DNA of 64,000 nt from Mycobacterium dioxanotrophicus (GTDB taxonomy: Bacteria; Actinomycetota; Actinomycetes; Mycobacteriales; Mycobacteriaceae): the NCBI RefSeq assembly GCF_002157835.1, contig NZ_CP020809.1, positions 6,944,001-7,008,000 on the forward strand, written 5' to 3'. This document shows positions 42,940 to 52,199 of the stretch, one piece after another. How positions within the stretch are numbered: position 1 is the stretch's first letter; the number at the start of each line of letters is the position of its first letter. The translations under genes and the position numbers were made by a program. Below the pieces are notes generated by a model. That model searched no databases, had not been told where the DNA came from, and saw only the letters and a list, made by a program, of their open reading frames with translations.

Positions 42940-43361
42940 GCGGCCTTCACAAAGCAGAAGGTTTCGGCGTTCATGCCGGTAGCGGTCCTCTCCTGTTTGA
43001 CCTCGTCATCGACGGTGACGCGGCAACCGATGCTGTCGCCGTCGCCCTGGGCCATGATGTTGGGCATCACCGAAGGCAGCGTGGTCTGCAGCGTCAACGT
43101 CCACGGCAACGGCGTGCTCGGCACGCGCTGAGGCTTGCCTTCCAGATCCATGTAGTTGATCACTGCCGTCGCCCCCGAGCCGAAGATCTCGTACTTGACG
43201 ATCTTGGGATTGAAGTCCTCGGCGTTGTCCGAGGATTTGTCCGTCACGACAACGGGATTCGAACCGAAAACCTTCCGCACGTTCATCACCATCAGGCCGC
43301 CCGCCACTACAGCGACGATGATCAAAACAGGGAGCCACATTCGTCGCAGCGCCTTGGTCAT
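42936..43361 (-). CDS. mmpS: MmpS-family accessory protein
   Basis: This 141-residue protein is anchored by one N-terminal helix ([23 protein letters not shown], residues about 9-27). A periplasmic beta-sandwich follows with [20 protein letters not shown] and [21 protein letters not shown]. The conserved late Cys pair (IGCRV and TFCFV) is present. MmpS4/MmpS5 work with their MmpL partners in siderophore and drug export. It is first in the operon and faces the TetR gene across 133 bases containing a 25-base dyad. Confidence 0.93.
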   Translation of the reverse strand: MTKALRRMWLPVLIIVAVVAGGLMVMNVRKVFGSNPVVVTDKSSDNAEDFNPKIVKYEIFGSGATAVINYMDLEGKPQRVPSTPLPWTLTLQTTLPSVMPNIMAQGDGDSIGCRVTVDDEVKQERTATGMNAETFCFVKAA

Positions 43362-43442
43362 GGTGGGCCTCTCAGCGTTCAGTGGATTCGCGACGACCTT
43401 GTGCGCGACGCCTGCTCAGTTCAGTTAAGCAAGCTAACCTAT

Positions 43443-43467
43443 TAAGTGGATAACTTCAATCCACTTA
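43443..43467. promoter_or_regulatory. Operator-like dyad between mmpS and tetR
   Basis: TAAGTGGAT (43443-43451) and ATCCACTTA (43459-43467) are perfect nine-base arms around AACTTCA. It lies 28 bases before the TetR start and 82 before mmpS, well placed to control both divergent genes. Confidence 0.75.
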
Positions 43468-43494
43468 TGACCCCGATCACTTAAGCTGGGAGAT

Positions 43495-44160
43495 ATGACC
43501 GACGGAACTCGCCGCGTGCTGCGAAAGGATGCAGAGCGCAACCGGCAGCGTGTTCTCGACGCCGCGCGGGAACTGTTCGCCGAAAAAGGTCTCGAGGCGA
43601 CGCTCAACGACGTGGCACGGCACGCCAACGTCGGGGTGGGTACCGTGTACCGCCGCTTCGCCACGAAGCAGGAGCTGCTCGATGCGGTCTTCGAGGACGG
43701 TATCGACCAGGTCGTCGCGCTGGCGGAAACCGCGTTGCAGAAAGAGAATTCGTGGGACGGGTTCGTGTGGTTTGTCGAGCAACAGTGCGAGCTGACCGCG
43801 ACCGACCGTGGGCTGCGTGAGATGGTCTACAGCAGGGGCTACGGCGGCCATGGGGTCGAGTGCGCACGACTGCGGCTGTCCCCGTCGGTGACCAAACTTG
43901 TCGAGCGCGCCCGGGCCGACGGCTATCTGCGGCCCGACGTCGAAGGCTCGGACATGCCGATCCTGGGCCTACTGGCCGGAACGGTCAGCGAGTGGGCCGG
44001 CCACGTCGAACCCGACCTGTGGCGGCGCTACGTCGGACTGCTGCTCGACGGCATGCGCCAGCGCGACGACCAATCAGGGCTGCGCGTGGACGCGCTGCAA
44101 GACGAGCAGATGGATGCGGCGATGCGTGGTTGGCATCCGGCGGGCAGCCCGCCCCGATGA
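43495..44160 (+). CDS. TetR/AcrR-family regulator, divergent from mmpS-mmpL
   Basis: This 221-residue repressor has a typical HTH, NRQRVLDAARELFAEKGLEATLNDVARHANVGVGTVYRRFATKQEL, and a helical effector domain. The ATG 43495 has GGGAGAT upstream. The head-to-head arrangement and the shared dyad indicate control of the mmpS-mmpL-Rv0455c-like operon and itself. In M. tuberculosis the mmpS5-mmpL5 operon is governed by a MarR-type protein, so a TetR here is a different solution. Confidence 0.9.
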   Translation: MTDGTRRVLRKDAERNRQRVLDAARELFAEKGLEATLNDVARHANVGVGTVYRRFATKQELLDAVFEDGIDQVVALAETALQKENSWDGFVWFVEQQCELTATDRGLREMVYSRGYGGHGVECARLRLSPSVTKLVERARADGYLRPDVEGSDMPILGLLAGTVSEWAGHVEPDLWRRYVGLLLDGMRQRDDQSGLRVDALQDEQMDAAMRGWHPAGSPPR

Positions 44161-44164
44161 GACG

Positions 44165-44788
44165 TCACGCGCTGCCCCATACGTGCCCCATGTGAACAAG
44201 TTCCCCACGGCCCGAAGTTATTTCAGCCACCGCGGATTCCAGGGTCGTCGCCTCGGCACAAAGCACCCTGATGACCGCCTTCTGCCCGTAGTCGACGCCG
44301 TCGACCTCGAATCCGCGCCTGCGCAATTCCGCCTCGACCCATCCCGCCTCGGCGTGATCGACCGCGAGCGTGAACACCTGCATCCGGACCCGTGCCTGCA
44401 GCGGCGTCGATTCGAGTGCCGACGTGACTGTGCCGGAGTATGCGCGCGTGAGCCCACCGGTTCCGAGCTTGATACCGCCGTAGTACCTCGACACCACCGC
44501 GACGACGTTCACCAGCTCCCGCGCTTTGAGGACAGCCAGGATCGGTGCGCCTGCGGTTCCGCTCGGCTCGCCATCGTCGCTGTACCGCTCGATGCGACTC
44601 TCGGTTTCGTCACCGAGGACGTAGGCGAAACAGTGGTGGCCCGCTCCGCGTTCTAGTTCGCGGGCGAGCGCGACGAATTCGTGGGCTTCTTCCTCGCCGC
44701 CGCACTGGCGGAGCCGGGCGATGAACCGTGACTTCTTGATCGTCTCCTCGGAGTACGGCCTTGCCTCAGGGTCGAGCGAGAACGACAT
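44165..44788 (-). CDS. YigZ/IMPACT-family protein
   Basis: This 207-residue protein has the N-terminal UPF0029 domain: SRFIARLRQCGGEEEAHEFV, HHCFAYVL, the YSDDGEPSGTAGAPIL signature and VVAVVSRYYGGIKLGTGGL. A C-terminal DUF1949-like domain with EVDGVDYGQKAVIRV follows. In eukaryotes IMPACT modulates Gcn2 signalling; the bacterial role is unsettled. It is convergent with the TetR gene (four bases apart) and divergent from topoN. Confidence 0.9.
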   Translation of the reverse strand: MSFSLDPEARPYSEETIKKSRFIARLRQCGGEEEAHEFVALARELERGAGHHCFAYVLGDETESRIERYSDDGEPSGTAGAPILAVLKARELVNVVAVVSRYYGGIKLGTGGLTRAYSGTVTSALESTPLQARVRMQVFTLAVDHAEAGWVEAELRRRGFEVDGVDYGQKAVIRVLCAEATTLESAVAEITSGRGELVHMGHVWGSA

Positions 44789-45060
44789 AGGCGGAATTGT
44801 AGGAGTGCGGGTCGCGCCGACCGCCCCGTCAACAGCGGATGACTGTTCTCCTCAACAGCGAGCATCGTTCTTCAGTACGGACAACAGTGTTCAGAAAAGA
44901 CCAGCTAGAAGGTCGACGCGCCACCTACTGGAAAGGCACCTGCCGCATCGCCCGAGCGGCATACCCAGAGCTGTCGGTCCCGACGCCTACGATTCCTGCG
45001 GCACAACCTTTGACGAAACCCCGATCGCCCTGACACCGGCCGCGGTGGGAAGGACCAGCA

Positions 45061-47094
45061 GTGAGTTACAACGCCGCAGACATCACCGAGCTCGACGATG
45101 TCCAGCACACGCGCCTGCGGCCCGCGGTGAACCTGGGCCTCGACGTGCTCAACACCGCGCTGCGTGAGCTGGTCGACAACGCGATCGAGGAGGTCGCCGA
45201 CCCCAGCCACGGCGGGTCCACCGTGACCATCACCCTGCACACCGACGGATCGGTCAGCGTCGCCGACGACGGCCGCGGCCTGCCCGTCGACTCCGACCCG
45301 GTCACCGGGAAGAACGGCATCGTCAAAACCCTCGGCACCGCACGAGCGGGTGGCAAGTTCTCCGTCCACTCCGACGCCGCCAGCACCGGCGCCGGTTTGA
45401 ACGGCATCGGCGCCGCGGCGGCCGTGTTCATCTCCGCCCGCACCGATGTGACGGTGCGGCGCGCGGGAAAGACCTACCTGCAGAGCTTCGGCCGCGGTTA
45501 CCCGGGCGTGTTCGAAGGCAGGGATTTCGATCCGGACGCCGAGTTCACCCGCGCTGACACCCACAAACTCCGCGGCACCGGCAACCGCAAGCCCGACGCG
45601 CACGGCACCACGGTGCGCATCCTGTTCGACCCGGCCGTGGTGCCGGATTCGAACGTCGACATCGGCGAGGTCCTGCTGCGGGCACATGCCGCGGCGCGCA
45701 TGTCGCCCGGAGTGCACCTGCACGTCATCGACGAAGGCTGGCCCGGCGAGGATGTACCGCCCGCGTTGATGGAACCGTTCAACGGCCCGTGGGGCACCGA
45801 CACCCTGCTCGACCTCATGTGCACCGCTGCCGGCACTCCCCTGCCCGACGTGCGCGCCGCCGTCGAAGGGCGCGGTGAGTACACGACCGGTCGCGGTCCC
45901 ACGCCGTTCCGCTGGTCGTTGACCGCCGGGCCTGCCGAACCGGCGACGGTGGCCGCGTTCTGCAACACCGTGCGTACCCCGGGCGGCGGATCGCATCTGA
46001 CGGCCGCAATGAAAGGGTTGTCCGAAGCCCTGGCCGACCGTGCGTCCCGCATCCGCGATCTGGGCCTGGCCAAAGGTGAGGACGGCCCGGAGCCGCAGGA
46101 CTTCGCCGCGGTCACCGCGCTCGCCGTGGACACCCGCGCACCCGACGTGGCATGGGACTCCCAGGCCAAGACCGCGGTGTCGTCGCGGTCCTTGAACGTC
46201 GCGATGGCCCCTGACGTCGCGCGCAGCGTCACCATCTGGGCGGCCAACCCCGGAAACAGCGACGCGGTGTCGCTCTGGACCAAGCTGGCCCTGGAATCGG
46301 CCCGGGCGCGACGCAGCGCCGAAGGCGCCAAGGCCCGCTCCCGCGCAGCGTCGAAAGCCAAAGGGCTGGGAACGAATCTGTCGCTGCCACCGAAGCTGCT
46401 GCCCAGCCGGGAAACCGGCCGCGGGTCGGGTGCCGAGCTGTTCCTCTGTGAGGGCGACTCGGCGTTGGGCACGATCAAAGCGGCGCGCGACGCCACGTTC
46501 CAGGCGGCTTTCCCGCTCAAAGGGAAACCACCCAACGTCTATGGGTTCACCGTGAGCAAGGCACGGGTCAAAGACGAGTTCGACTCGATCGAACGCATCC
46601 TGGGTTGCGGGCTGCGCGACAACTGCGACCCGGAGCAGTGCCGCTACGACCGGATCCTGTTCGCCTCCGACGCCGATCCCGACGGCGGGAACATCAACTC
46701 GAGCCTGATCTCGATGTTCCTGGACTTCTACCGCCCGCTCGTCGAGGCCGGGATGGTCTATGTGACGCTGCCTCCGCTGTTCGTGGTCAAGGACGGCACG
46801 CAACGCATCTACTGCCAGGACGAGTCCGAGCGCGACGCCGCAGTGGCACAGATGCGCGCCACCTCCAAACGCAAGGTAGAGGTGCAGCGCAACAAGGGCC
46901 TCGGCGAGATGGATGCCGACGACTTCTGGAACACCGTGCTGGATCCGCAGCGGCGCACGGTGATTCGCGTACACCTCGACGACGGTGACAAGAAGTTGCA
47001 CCACACTCTGTTCGGCGGGCCGCCCGAGGGCCGGCGTACGTGGATGGCCGATGTCGCATCCCGCGTCGACACCTCCGCGCTGGATCTGGACTAG
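45061..47094 (+). CDS. topoN: TopoN: GyrB/ParE-like subunit of an atypical type II topoisomerase
   Basis: This 677-residue protein is the ATPase/TOPRIM subunit. The GHKL site shows ELVDNAIEEV (gyrase has DNSxDE), DGRGLPVD and a lid TGAGLNGIGA. The TOPRIM part has EGDSALG (Glu463) and DADPDGGN (Asp538), where the usual His of DGxHI is Asn. QRNKGLGEMDADDFWNT ends the core. It is followed nine bases later by the partner gene. This pair matches TopoN/TopoM of M. smegmatis, reported as an atypical type II topoisomerase with positive supercoiling activity. It starts with GTG at 45061 after GAAGGACC. Confidence 0.92.
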   Translation: MSYNAADITELDDVQHTRLRPAVNLGLDVLNTALRELVDNAIEEVADPSHGGSTVTITLHTDGSVSVADDGRGLPVDSDPVTGKNGIVKTLGTARAGGKFSVHSDAASTGAGLNGIGAAAAVFISARTDVTVRRAGKTYLQSFGRGYPGVFEGRDFDPDAEFTRADTHKLRGTGNRKPDAHGTTVRILFDPAVVPDSNVDIGEVLLRAHAAARMSPGVHLHVIDEGWPGEDVPPALMEPFNGPWGTDTLLDLMCTAAGTPLPDVRAAVEGRGEYTTGRGPTPFRWSLTAGPAEPATVAAFCNTVRTPGGGSHLTAAMKGLSEALADRASRIRDLGLAKGEDGPEPQDFAAVTALAVDTRAPDVAWDSQAKTAVSSRSLNVAMAPDVARSVTIWAANPGNSDAVSLWTKLALESARARRSAEGAKARSRAASKAKGLGTNLSLPPKLLPSRETGRGSGAELFLCEGDSALGTIKAARDATFQAAFPLKGKPPNVYGFTVSKARVKDEFDSIERILGCGLRDNCDPEQCRYDRILFASDADPDGGNINSSLISMFLDFYRPLVEAGMVYVTLPPLFVVKDGTQRIYCQDESERDAAVAQMRATSKRKVEVQRNKGLGEMDADDFWNTVLDPQRRTVIRVHLDDGDKKLHHTLFGGPPEGRRTWMADVASRVDTSALDLD

Positions 47095-47103
47095 GAGTAC
47101 GAA

Positions 47104-49242
47104 GTGACCGCCACCCTCGACGTTCCCGAACAGAACCCGGACCTGGTGCTCGACCAGAGCGCCGACGACTACTGGAACCACTACCAGCTGACTTTCGCGC
47201 TCTACAGCGTCAGCGACCGTGCCATCCCTTCGGCGTTCGACGGACTCAAGCCCGGTCAACGGCGTCTGCTCTATCAGATGCACGACTCGAAGCTGCTGCC
47301 CGGCAACAAGCCACAGAAGTCCTCGAAAGTGTGCTCTGCCGTCACCGGCAACCTGCACCCCCACGGCGGCGCATCGATGTACGGGGCGGCCGCGTTGATG
47401 GCCGCCGAGTTCCAGCGCGTGAAAGTCATTGACGGGCAAGGCGCTTTCCCACGCATCCAAGGTGACATTCCCGCTGCCGACCGTTACACCGAGATGCGGC
47501 TTTCGGCGCCCGGCGCGGCGCTGACCGCCGAACTCGACGATCACGCGGTGCCCATGGTGTCCACATTCGACGGCGAGTGGATCGAGCCGACGGTGCTGCC
47601 GGCACGGTGGCCCGTGCTGCTGTGCAACGGCGCGGTGGGTATCGCGGAAGGCTGGGCCACCAAGGTGCCGGCACACAACCCGCGTGAGGTCATGGCTGCC
47701 TGCCGGGCACTGCTGAAAACCCCGAACATGACCGACGACAGGTTGGTGAAGCTCATTCCCGGCCCGGACTGGGGCTGCGGCGCCACCGTGGTCGGCACCA
47801 CCGGACTGCGCGAGTACATCACCACCGGTCGCGGTGCATTCACGGTCCGTGGCACCTTGACGGTCGACGGAAAGAACGTCGTCATCACCGAACTGCCGCC
47901 CGGTGTCGCGAGTAACACCGTGCAGGACAGGATCCGGGCCCTGGTCGAGTCCGGCGAACTCTCGGGCGTGGCCGACATGTCCGATCTGACCGACCGCCGC
48001 AACGGGCTGCGGATCGTGGTCACCGCCAAGCGCGGCCACAGCGCCGAGACCATCCGGGATCAACTGCTCGCGTTGACCCCATTGGAGTCGACATTCGCCG
48101 CCAGCCTGGTCGCCCTGGACGAGGACCGGGTACCGCGGTGGTGGTCGGTACGTGAGCTGATCAGTGCGTTCCTGCATCTGCGCGATTCAGTGGTGGTGCG
48201 CCGCAGCGAGTATCGGCTGGAAAAGGTCGTCGCGCGCCGGCACCTGGTAGCCGGCCTGCTGAAGATCCACCTGGACATCGATGCTGCTGTCGCGATCATT
48301 CGGGCCTCCGACACGGTCGACGAGGCCCGCACGGGCCTGCAGGAGCGGTTCGAGATCGACTCCGACCAGGCCGACTACGTGCTGGCGCTGCAACTGCGGC
48401 GCTTGACCCGGCTCGATGTCATCGAGCTGCAGGCCGAGGCGGAGAAGCTGGACGCCGAGTTCGCCGATCTGACCGAGCTGGTATCGAATCCCGACGCGCG
48501 ACGAGTGGTCATCGACAACGAGCTCGTCGAGACCGCAAAGCTCTTCAAGGGACCCGAGTTCGACCGCCGCACCGTCCTGGATTTTGACGCCACCCCGACG
48601 GCGTCGAGCGCCGACGAGGACGGCCCCCGCGAACGCAAAGTCAATACCGCTTGGCGCCTTGACGATCGAGGGGTGTTCTCCGACAGTCACGGCGACCTCC
48701 TGACCTCGGGCCTGGGTTGGGCGGTGTGGACCGACGGACGCGTCAAGTTCACCAACGGCAACGGTCTGCCGTTCAAGATCCGCGATATCCCCGTGGCACC
48801 CGACATCACCGGTCTGCTGGGCTCGGGCGTGTTGACACCGGGCTACCACCTGGCGCTGGTGACGCGACGCGGCAAGATCCTGCGTATCGACCCCGCCGCG
48901 GTGAACCCTCAGGGCGCAGCCGGAAACGGCGTGGCCGGGGTGAAGCTCGCGGGTGAAGGTGACGAGGTCATTGCCGCACTGCCGATTTCGTGTGAAAACG
49001 GCGAAGCCATCCTGTCGATCTCGGAAAAGGGTTGGAAGGTCACCGAAGTCGCCGACATCCCGGTCAAGGGCCGCGGTGGCGCCGGGGTCGGGTTTCACCC
49101 ATTCGTGGGCGGTGAGGACGCGGTGCTCGCCGCGTCCATCTCGACGACCGGGTACGTGCGCAACGGCAAAGCGGTACGCGCCGAGAAGCGCGCGAAGGCT
49201 TCGGTGAAGGGGTCAGGCACCGACGTGTCGCCTGCGGGATAA
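47104..49242 (+). CDS. topoM: TopoM: GyrA/ParC-like subunit of an atypical type II topoisomerase
   Basis: This 712-residue DNA cleavage subunit has SDRAIPSAFDGLKPGQRRLLY (the winged helix), NLHPHGGASMYGA and the active-site AADRYTEMRLS with Tyr128. The C-terminal part (from about residue 480) forms beta-pinwheel-like repeats such as GDLLTSGLGWAVWTD and LALVTRRGKILRI. I see no GyrA-box (QRRGGKG), consistent with lack of gyrase-type negative supercoiling. It is second in the operon with topoN. The start GTG 47104 has CTAGGAGTACG upstream. Confidence 0.92.
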   Translation: MTATLDVPEQNPDLVLDQSADDYWNHYQLTFALYSVSDRAIPSAFDGLKPGQRRLLYQMHDSKLLPGNKPQKSSKVCSAVTGNLHPHGGASMYGAAALMAAEFQRVKVIDGQGAFPRIQGDIPAADRYTEMRLSAPGAALTAELDDHAVPMVSTFDGEWIEPTVLPARWPVLLCNGAVGIAEGWATKVPAHNPREVMAACRALLKTPNMTDDRLVKLIPGPDWGCGATVVGTTGLREYITTGRGAFTVRGTLTVDGKNVVITELPPGVASNTVQDRIRALVESGELSGVADMSDLTDRRNGLRIVVTAKRGHSAETIRDQLLALTPLESTFAASLVALDEDRVPRWWSVRELISAFLHLRDSVVVRRSEYRLEKVVARRHLVAGLLKIHLDIDAAVAIIRASDTVDEARTGLQERFEIDSDQADYVLALQLRRLTRLDVIELQAEAEKLDAEFADLTELVSNPDARRVVIDNELVETAKLFKGPEFDRRTVLDFDATPTASSADEDGPRERKVNTAWRLDDRGVFSDSHGDLLTSGLGWAVWTDGRVKFTNGNGLPFKIRDIPVAPDITGLLGSGVLTPGYHLALVTRRGKILRIDPAAVNPQGAAGNGVAGVKLAGEGDEVIAALPISCENGEAILSISEKGWKVTEVADIPVKGRGGAGVGFHPFVGGEDAVLAASISTTGYVRNGKAVRAEKRAKASVKGSGTDVSPAG

Positions 49243-49252
49243 GGGCCCGCGT

Positions 49253-49585
49253 CTACGGCACCTCTTGTTTGGCCCAGTCTAAAGCCATTGCCTCCCTGTA
49301 GAAGCCATGCACAAACGCGGGACCACCGGCGTTCACAGCGAAGAGCAGAGGAAAGATCGCCCCGAACACCCAAAGCACGGCTTGGGCCTCCGACTGGTTC
49401 GGTTCGTGCACAACAGCCTCGATAGCTGACCCGATGCACGACAGCGCGGTCAGCAGCCACACGAACGCGGTGATAACAGCTGGGACGGACACCGGCGACC
49501 ACCAGCGACGATGATGACCGGTGTTGAGCAGTAGCGAGATCGCGGCGAGGCTCGCAGTGATGAAGCTGATTGTCATAAGGCGCAT
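49253..49585 (-). CDS. Small membrane protein
   Basis: This protein of about 110 residues has three hydrophobic stretches: ISFITASLAAISLLL, VITAFVWLLTALSCIG and VLWVFGAIFPLLFAV. It ends in a charged tail. I do not recognise it. The start ATG 49585 or 49576 is a guess, because a long upstream extension in the same frame has no membrane character. It is convergent with topoM. Confidence 0.5.
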   Translation of the reverse strand: MRLMTISFITASLAAISLLLNTGHHRRWWSPVSVPAVITAFVWLLTALSCIGSAIEAVVHEPNQSEAQAVLWVFGAIFPLLFAVNAGGPAFVHGFYREAMALDWAKQEVP

Positions 49586-49878
49586 GCTGCACCAAAGGTG
49601 CGACACCGACAATAGATCGGTGTCGTTGCGGCACTGGTTCGCCCTGGCCCACCCTGCTTGATCACCGGCGCTTCGCCATCTCCTGTAACCCCGCGACTTA
49701 TCTATCACCGTGCACCGGGACATCGGCGTCCGCGGTCTCGCGATGGCGGACCGTGTGCCGGCGGGCCGGTGAGAGAGGAGTGACAGATGACGACATGCTG
49801 GCGGCCGAATGCCGGTCGACGCGCGGTGCGGATTTGCGCGATTGCAGGCCGTGTACACACGGCAGGCAAGGCCCGCCG

Positions 49879-50535
49879 ATGAGCCTTGACGCAGCTCGTA
49901 CTCACCCGAAATCCGTCGCCGTGGCGCGCGCAGTCACCACTGTTGCCGCGAGCCTGGTCTTGGCCTTCGCCGCTGCATGTTCGAGCGTCGACGTAGGCAA
50001 GCTGGTCCCCACCTATGACCCGGACACCTCGGCGCCACCTGTAGAGCTGACCGGTGGCGATTTCCAAGGGGTGTGCAGTGGTGCAACTGCGTCACGCGCG
50101 ACAGCTTTCGATCCACAGGCACAGTCCCACAAGGTGATTCTGTTTTCTCCCCTCAACGGCTCACTCGTGGAGGACACCAGCATGCTGCCCACGGATTGGA
50201 CGGTCCAGTACAGCCAAAACAGCGATGCCTACGTGGAGATCGACCTGGTGGCCTGTATCCAGGTGACCGATGAACAACCCTTGAAAGAGTGCACCGGGTA
50301 CGAGGACAACGGCGCCGCGACCGGAAACAGGGTCAACCTGCGGGCCGCGACGTACTCGCTCTCAGTGCGGTCGGCGGTAACTGCGAAAGAGCTCGGCCGG
50401 ACGGAGTTATCGACCACCGATGACACCTGCCCGATGTTCATGAGCTTCGACGATGGCACCCAAGTCAAGACCTACGACGTACCGCCACCCAAGGATGACG
50501 TTGTGGCGTTCGTCAAGCAGTTCGCACAACCGTAA
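49879..50535 (+). CDS. Probable lipoprotein
   Basis: This 218-residue exported protein has a hydrophobic segment and lipobox (TTVAASLVLAFAAAC-SSVD), so the Cys is probably lipidated. The mature part is beta-rich, with four more Cys (GVCSG, LVACI, KECTG, DTCPM) likely in two disulphides. A pattern TDEQPLKECTGYEDNG is notable. The family is unknown to me, though similar exported proteins occur in actinobacteria. The start ATG 49879 is chosen to give a normal signal peptide length. Confidence 0.72.
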   Translation: MSLDAARTHPKSVAVARAVTTVAASLVLAFAAACSSVDVGKLVPTYDPDTSAPPVELTGGDFQGVCSGATASRATAFDPQAQSHKVILFSPLNGSLVEDTSMLPTDWTVQYSQNSDAYVEIDLVACIQVTDEQPLKECTGYEDNGAATGNRVNLRAATYSLSVRSAVTAKELGRTELSTTDDTCPMFMSFDDGTQVKTYDVPPPKDDVVAFVKQFAQP

Positions 50536-50875
50536 CAGCTTATCCGCCAACGATAGTCGTAGCCGAAGCGGAACGGCGTGATTCTCGCCGTAGCTCAGTG
50601 CACTTGCCTGGATCATCGATTGCGTCCCTGCAATGATGCCGAAAAGGTATCAAAGGGCCGGCGAATCAATCGGATTCGGCATGTCACCGGTGCGGCAGCT
50701 GGCACACGCGGTTGACGCGCCCATCTGCTACACCGGATGTCTGCTTCCGCTGTGCAATGCTCGCCGCCAGACGCTCGCCGACAAGAGCACCTCCACCGTC
50801 TGCGTTCCTCACCGACAGCGGCGGCGTGGAACCGAGCACGCGGCTAGCGGCTGGGCTCAACCGGCCGAGCGGAAA
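50536..50875. other. Intergenic stretch without a supported gene
   Basis: This lies between the lipoprotein stop and the dodecin stop. Short open frames exist on both strands, but none shows a domain, signal peptide or ribosome site. I see no tRNA fold. Confidence 0.5.
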
Positions 50876-51094
50876 TCAGTCGGCCGCGGACTCCAACCGG
50901 AATCCCACCTTGAGGGTGACCTGAAAGTGTTTGACCTCGCCCGCTTCGAGGTGGCCGCGGACCTGCTGCACCTCGAACCAGTCCAGGTCGCGCACAGTCT
51001 GCGAAGCGCGTGAGATGGCGTTGCGGATGGCCGCATCGATGCCATCTGGCGAACTGCCCACGACCTCGATGACACGGTAGACGTGATCACTCAC
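50876..51094 (-). CDS. Dodecin (flavin-binding storage protein)
   Basis: This 72-residue protein has the dodecin sequence throughout: [40 protein letters not shown] with the flavin-stacking Trp, and [13 protein letters not shown]. Dodecins form hollow dodecamers that bind FMN or CoA and protect or store flavin. The GTG start at 51094 has AAGGGGA upstream and gives the normal length. The gene is single. Confidence 0.93.
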   Translation of the reverse strand: MSDHVYRVIEVVGSSPDGIDAAIRNAISRASQTVRDLDWFEVQQVRGHLEAGEVKHFQVTLKVGFRLESAAD

Positions 51095-51582
51095 AGTGGT
51101 CCCCTTTCGGACGTCAGCCTGGACGTCCAAGCGTACTGGTTACATGCGTTGCCGGGGCGGTCAAATCGCCATAAGTCGTTCACCGCTTGTGCCGAACACC
51201 ATGCGCCGCAACCACTCCAGCCATGGGTGGGGACAAGCGCTCCCGTCCCGATATGGTTGGCGTTTCAGTAGACCAGCTACTGCAGCAGTCCCGCGGCGAG
51301 GAGTTCAGCGGCGTCACCGTCGGGTGTCAGAACTCGGGCGGTTGCACGAAGCGCTGACGTCTGGTTTTGCTGGCGCAGTTGGTCTTTGAGTCGGCAACTA
51401 CCGGGGCATAGCGCCTGTTCTGGACATCAGCAATACCGCTGTCGATGCTCAGGCGCCACGATGGATGCGGCGCGCAGCGTCGCACCACATTGCGGGTAAT
51501 GGTAGTCGACCTATGAGACAGATTGTCGTGCTTTTCGATTGGCCCACGTGCGATCAGGAAATGTCTCGCGCTCGACGCGTGG
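51095..51582. other. Intergenic stretch without a supported gene
   Basis: About 490 bases between the dodecin start and the next stop. Open frames here are Arg/Ser/His-rich without domains. The part next to 51094 must hold the dodecin promoter; the rest may be decayed coding sequence, but I cannot name a source. Confidence 0.5.
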
Positions 51583-51954
51583 CTATGCCGACAGATGTCC
51601 GTCGACAAGGCAACTACCACCGGCCGCCCTAGTGTGGATGTCGGCGCAGTGCAGGGCGACATCGTCGAGGAGGTCGACGTCGCCGAGGGGTAAGGTGGCC
51701 CTCAATGTCACCGGATTGTGCATGACATCGAGGTGGAATACCGCGTCGATCAGCTCCCTGCGCAGCCGTGGCGAAGGGTTCCCGGCAGCGATGTCGATGC
51801 TGAGCTCGATGGCCGAGGAGCTGGGCCGGATGTCGGCGAACGCCACATCGGCGTACCCGGCGACGATGCTGACGTGATATTCGCCGTGCTCGGCAGTGAC
51901 ACAGGTGGACAGGGCGCCGGCGTACTGGTCGAGGTCGGCGTGGGATTCATTCAT
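51583..51954 (-). CDS. Hypothetical protein
   Basis: This protein of about 123 residues starts at ATG 51954 (GGAGCAGCG upstream). It has an alternating hydrophobic pattern (YHVSIVAGYADVAFADIRP, AIELSIDIAAG, LRRELIDAVFHLDV) suggesting an alpha/beta domain. I do not recognise the family. The frame is clean and codon use is normal, so I take it as real with moderate trust. Confidence 0.5.
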   Translation of the reverse strand: MNESHADLDQYAGALSTCVTAEHGEYHVSIVAGYADVAFADIRPSSSAIELSIDIAAGNPSPRLRRELIDAVFHLDVMHNPVTLRATLPLGDVDLLDDVALHCADIHTRAAGGSCLVDGHLSA

Positions 51955-52164
51955 CGCTGCTCCCGTGCACATCGATAGGTGGCGAGCCGTTTGATGCGTC
52001 CGCGCTGATCGGGCCGCCCGATGATGCCCATGTGAGGAGGTCCGTTACTACGGTCTCACCATTCTCGCCCCGACGGAAGGGCCCTTGGTCATCAGGTCGC
52101 ACGGCGATCGGCAGATGCCAAGGTCACGATTGATTAAAGAAGCACGTCCGCACTCAGAAACGAC

Positions 52165-52188
52165 CTTCTACGATCTACGTAGTAGGTC
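52165..52188. promoter_or_regulatory. BlaI-type dyad before the OmpR-type regulator
   Basis: CTTCTACGA-N6-TAGTAGGTC resembles the dyad before the L,D-transpeptidase gene, with a spacer one base shorter. A wider reading, GACCTTCTACG-ATCTA-CGTAGTAGGTC (52162-52188), is an 11-base inverted repeat with one mismatch. It ends 12 bases before the ATG. Confidence 0.55.
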
Positions 52189-52199
52189 AGTATTACTGA

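Noticed and set aside
40768..43131. A 787-codon plus-strand frame opposite mmpL/mmpS
   Set aside because: Antisense shadow of the transporter gene; composition is His/Asp/Gly/Arg-rich without motifs.
44905..48177. A 1090-codon open frame on the minus strand opposite topoN and topoM
   Set aside because: It is the antisense mirror of two well-conserved genes in high-GC DNA; its product is His/Arg/Gly-rich with no domain or ribosome site.
50536..51582. Several short open frames around the dodecin gene
   Set aside because: No domain, signal peptide, ribosome site or codon pattern supports any of them.
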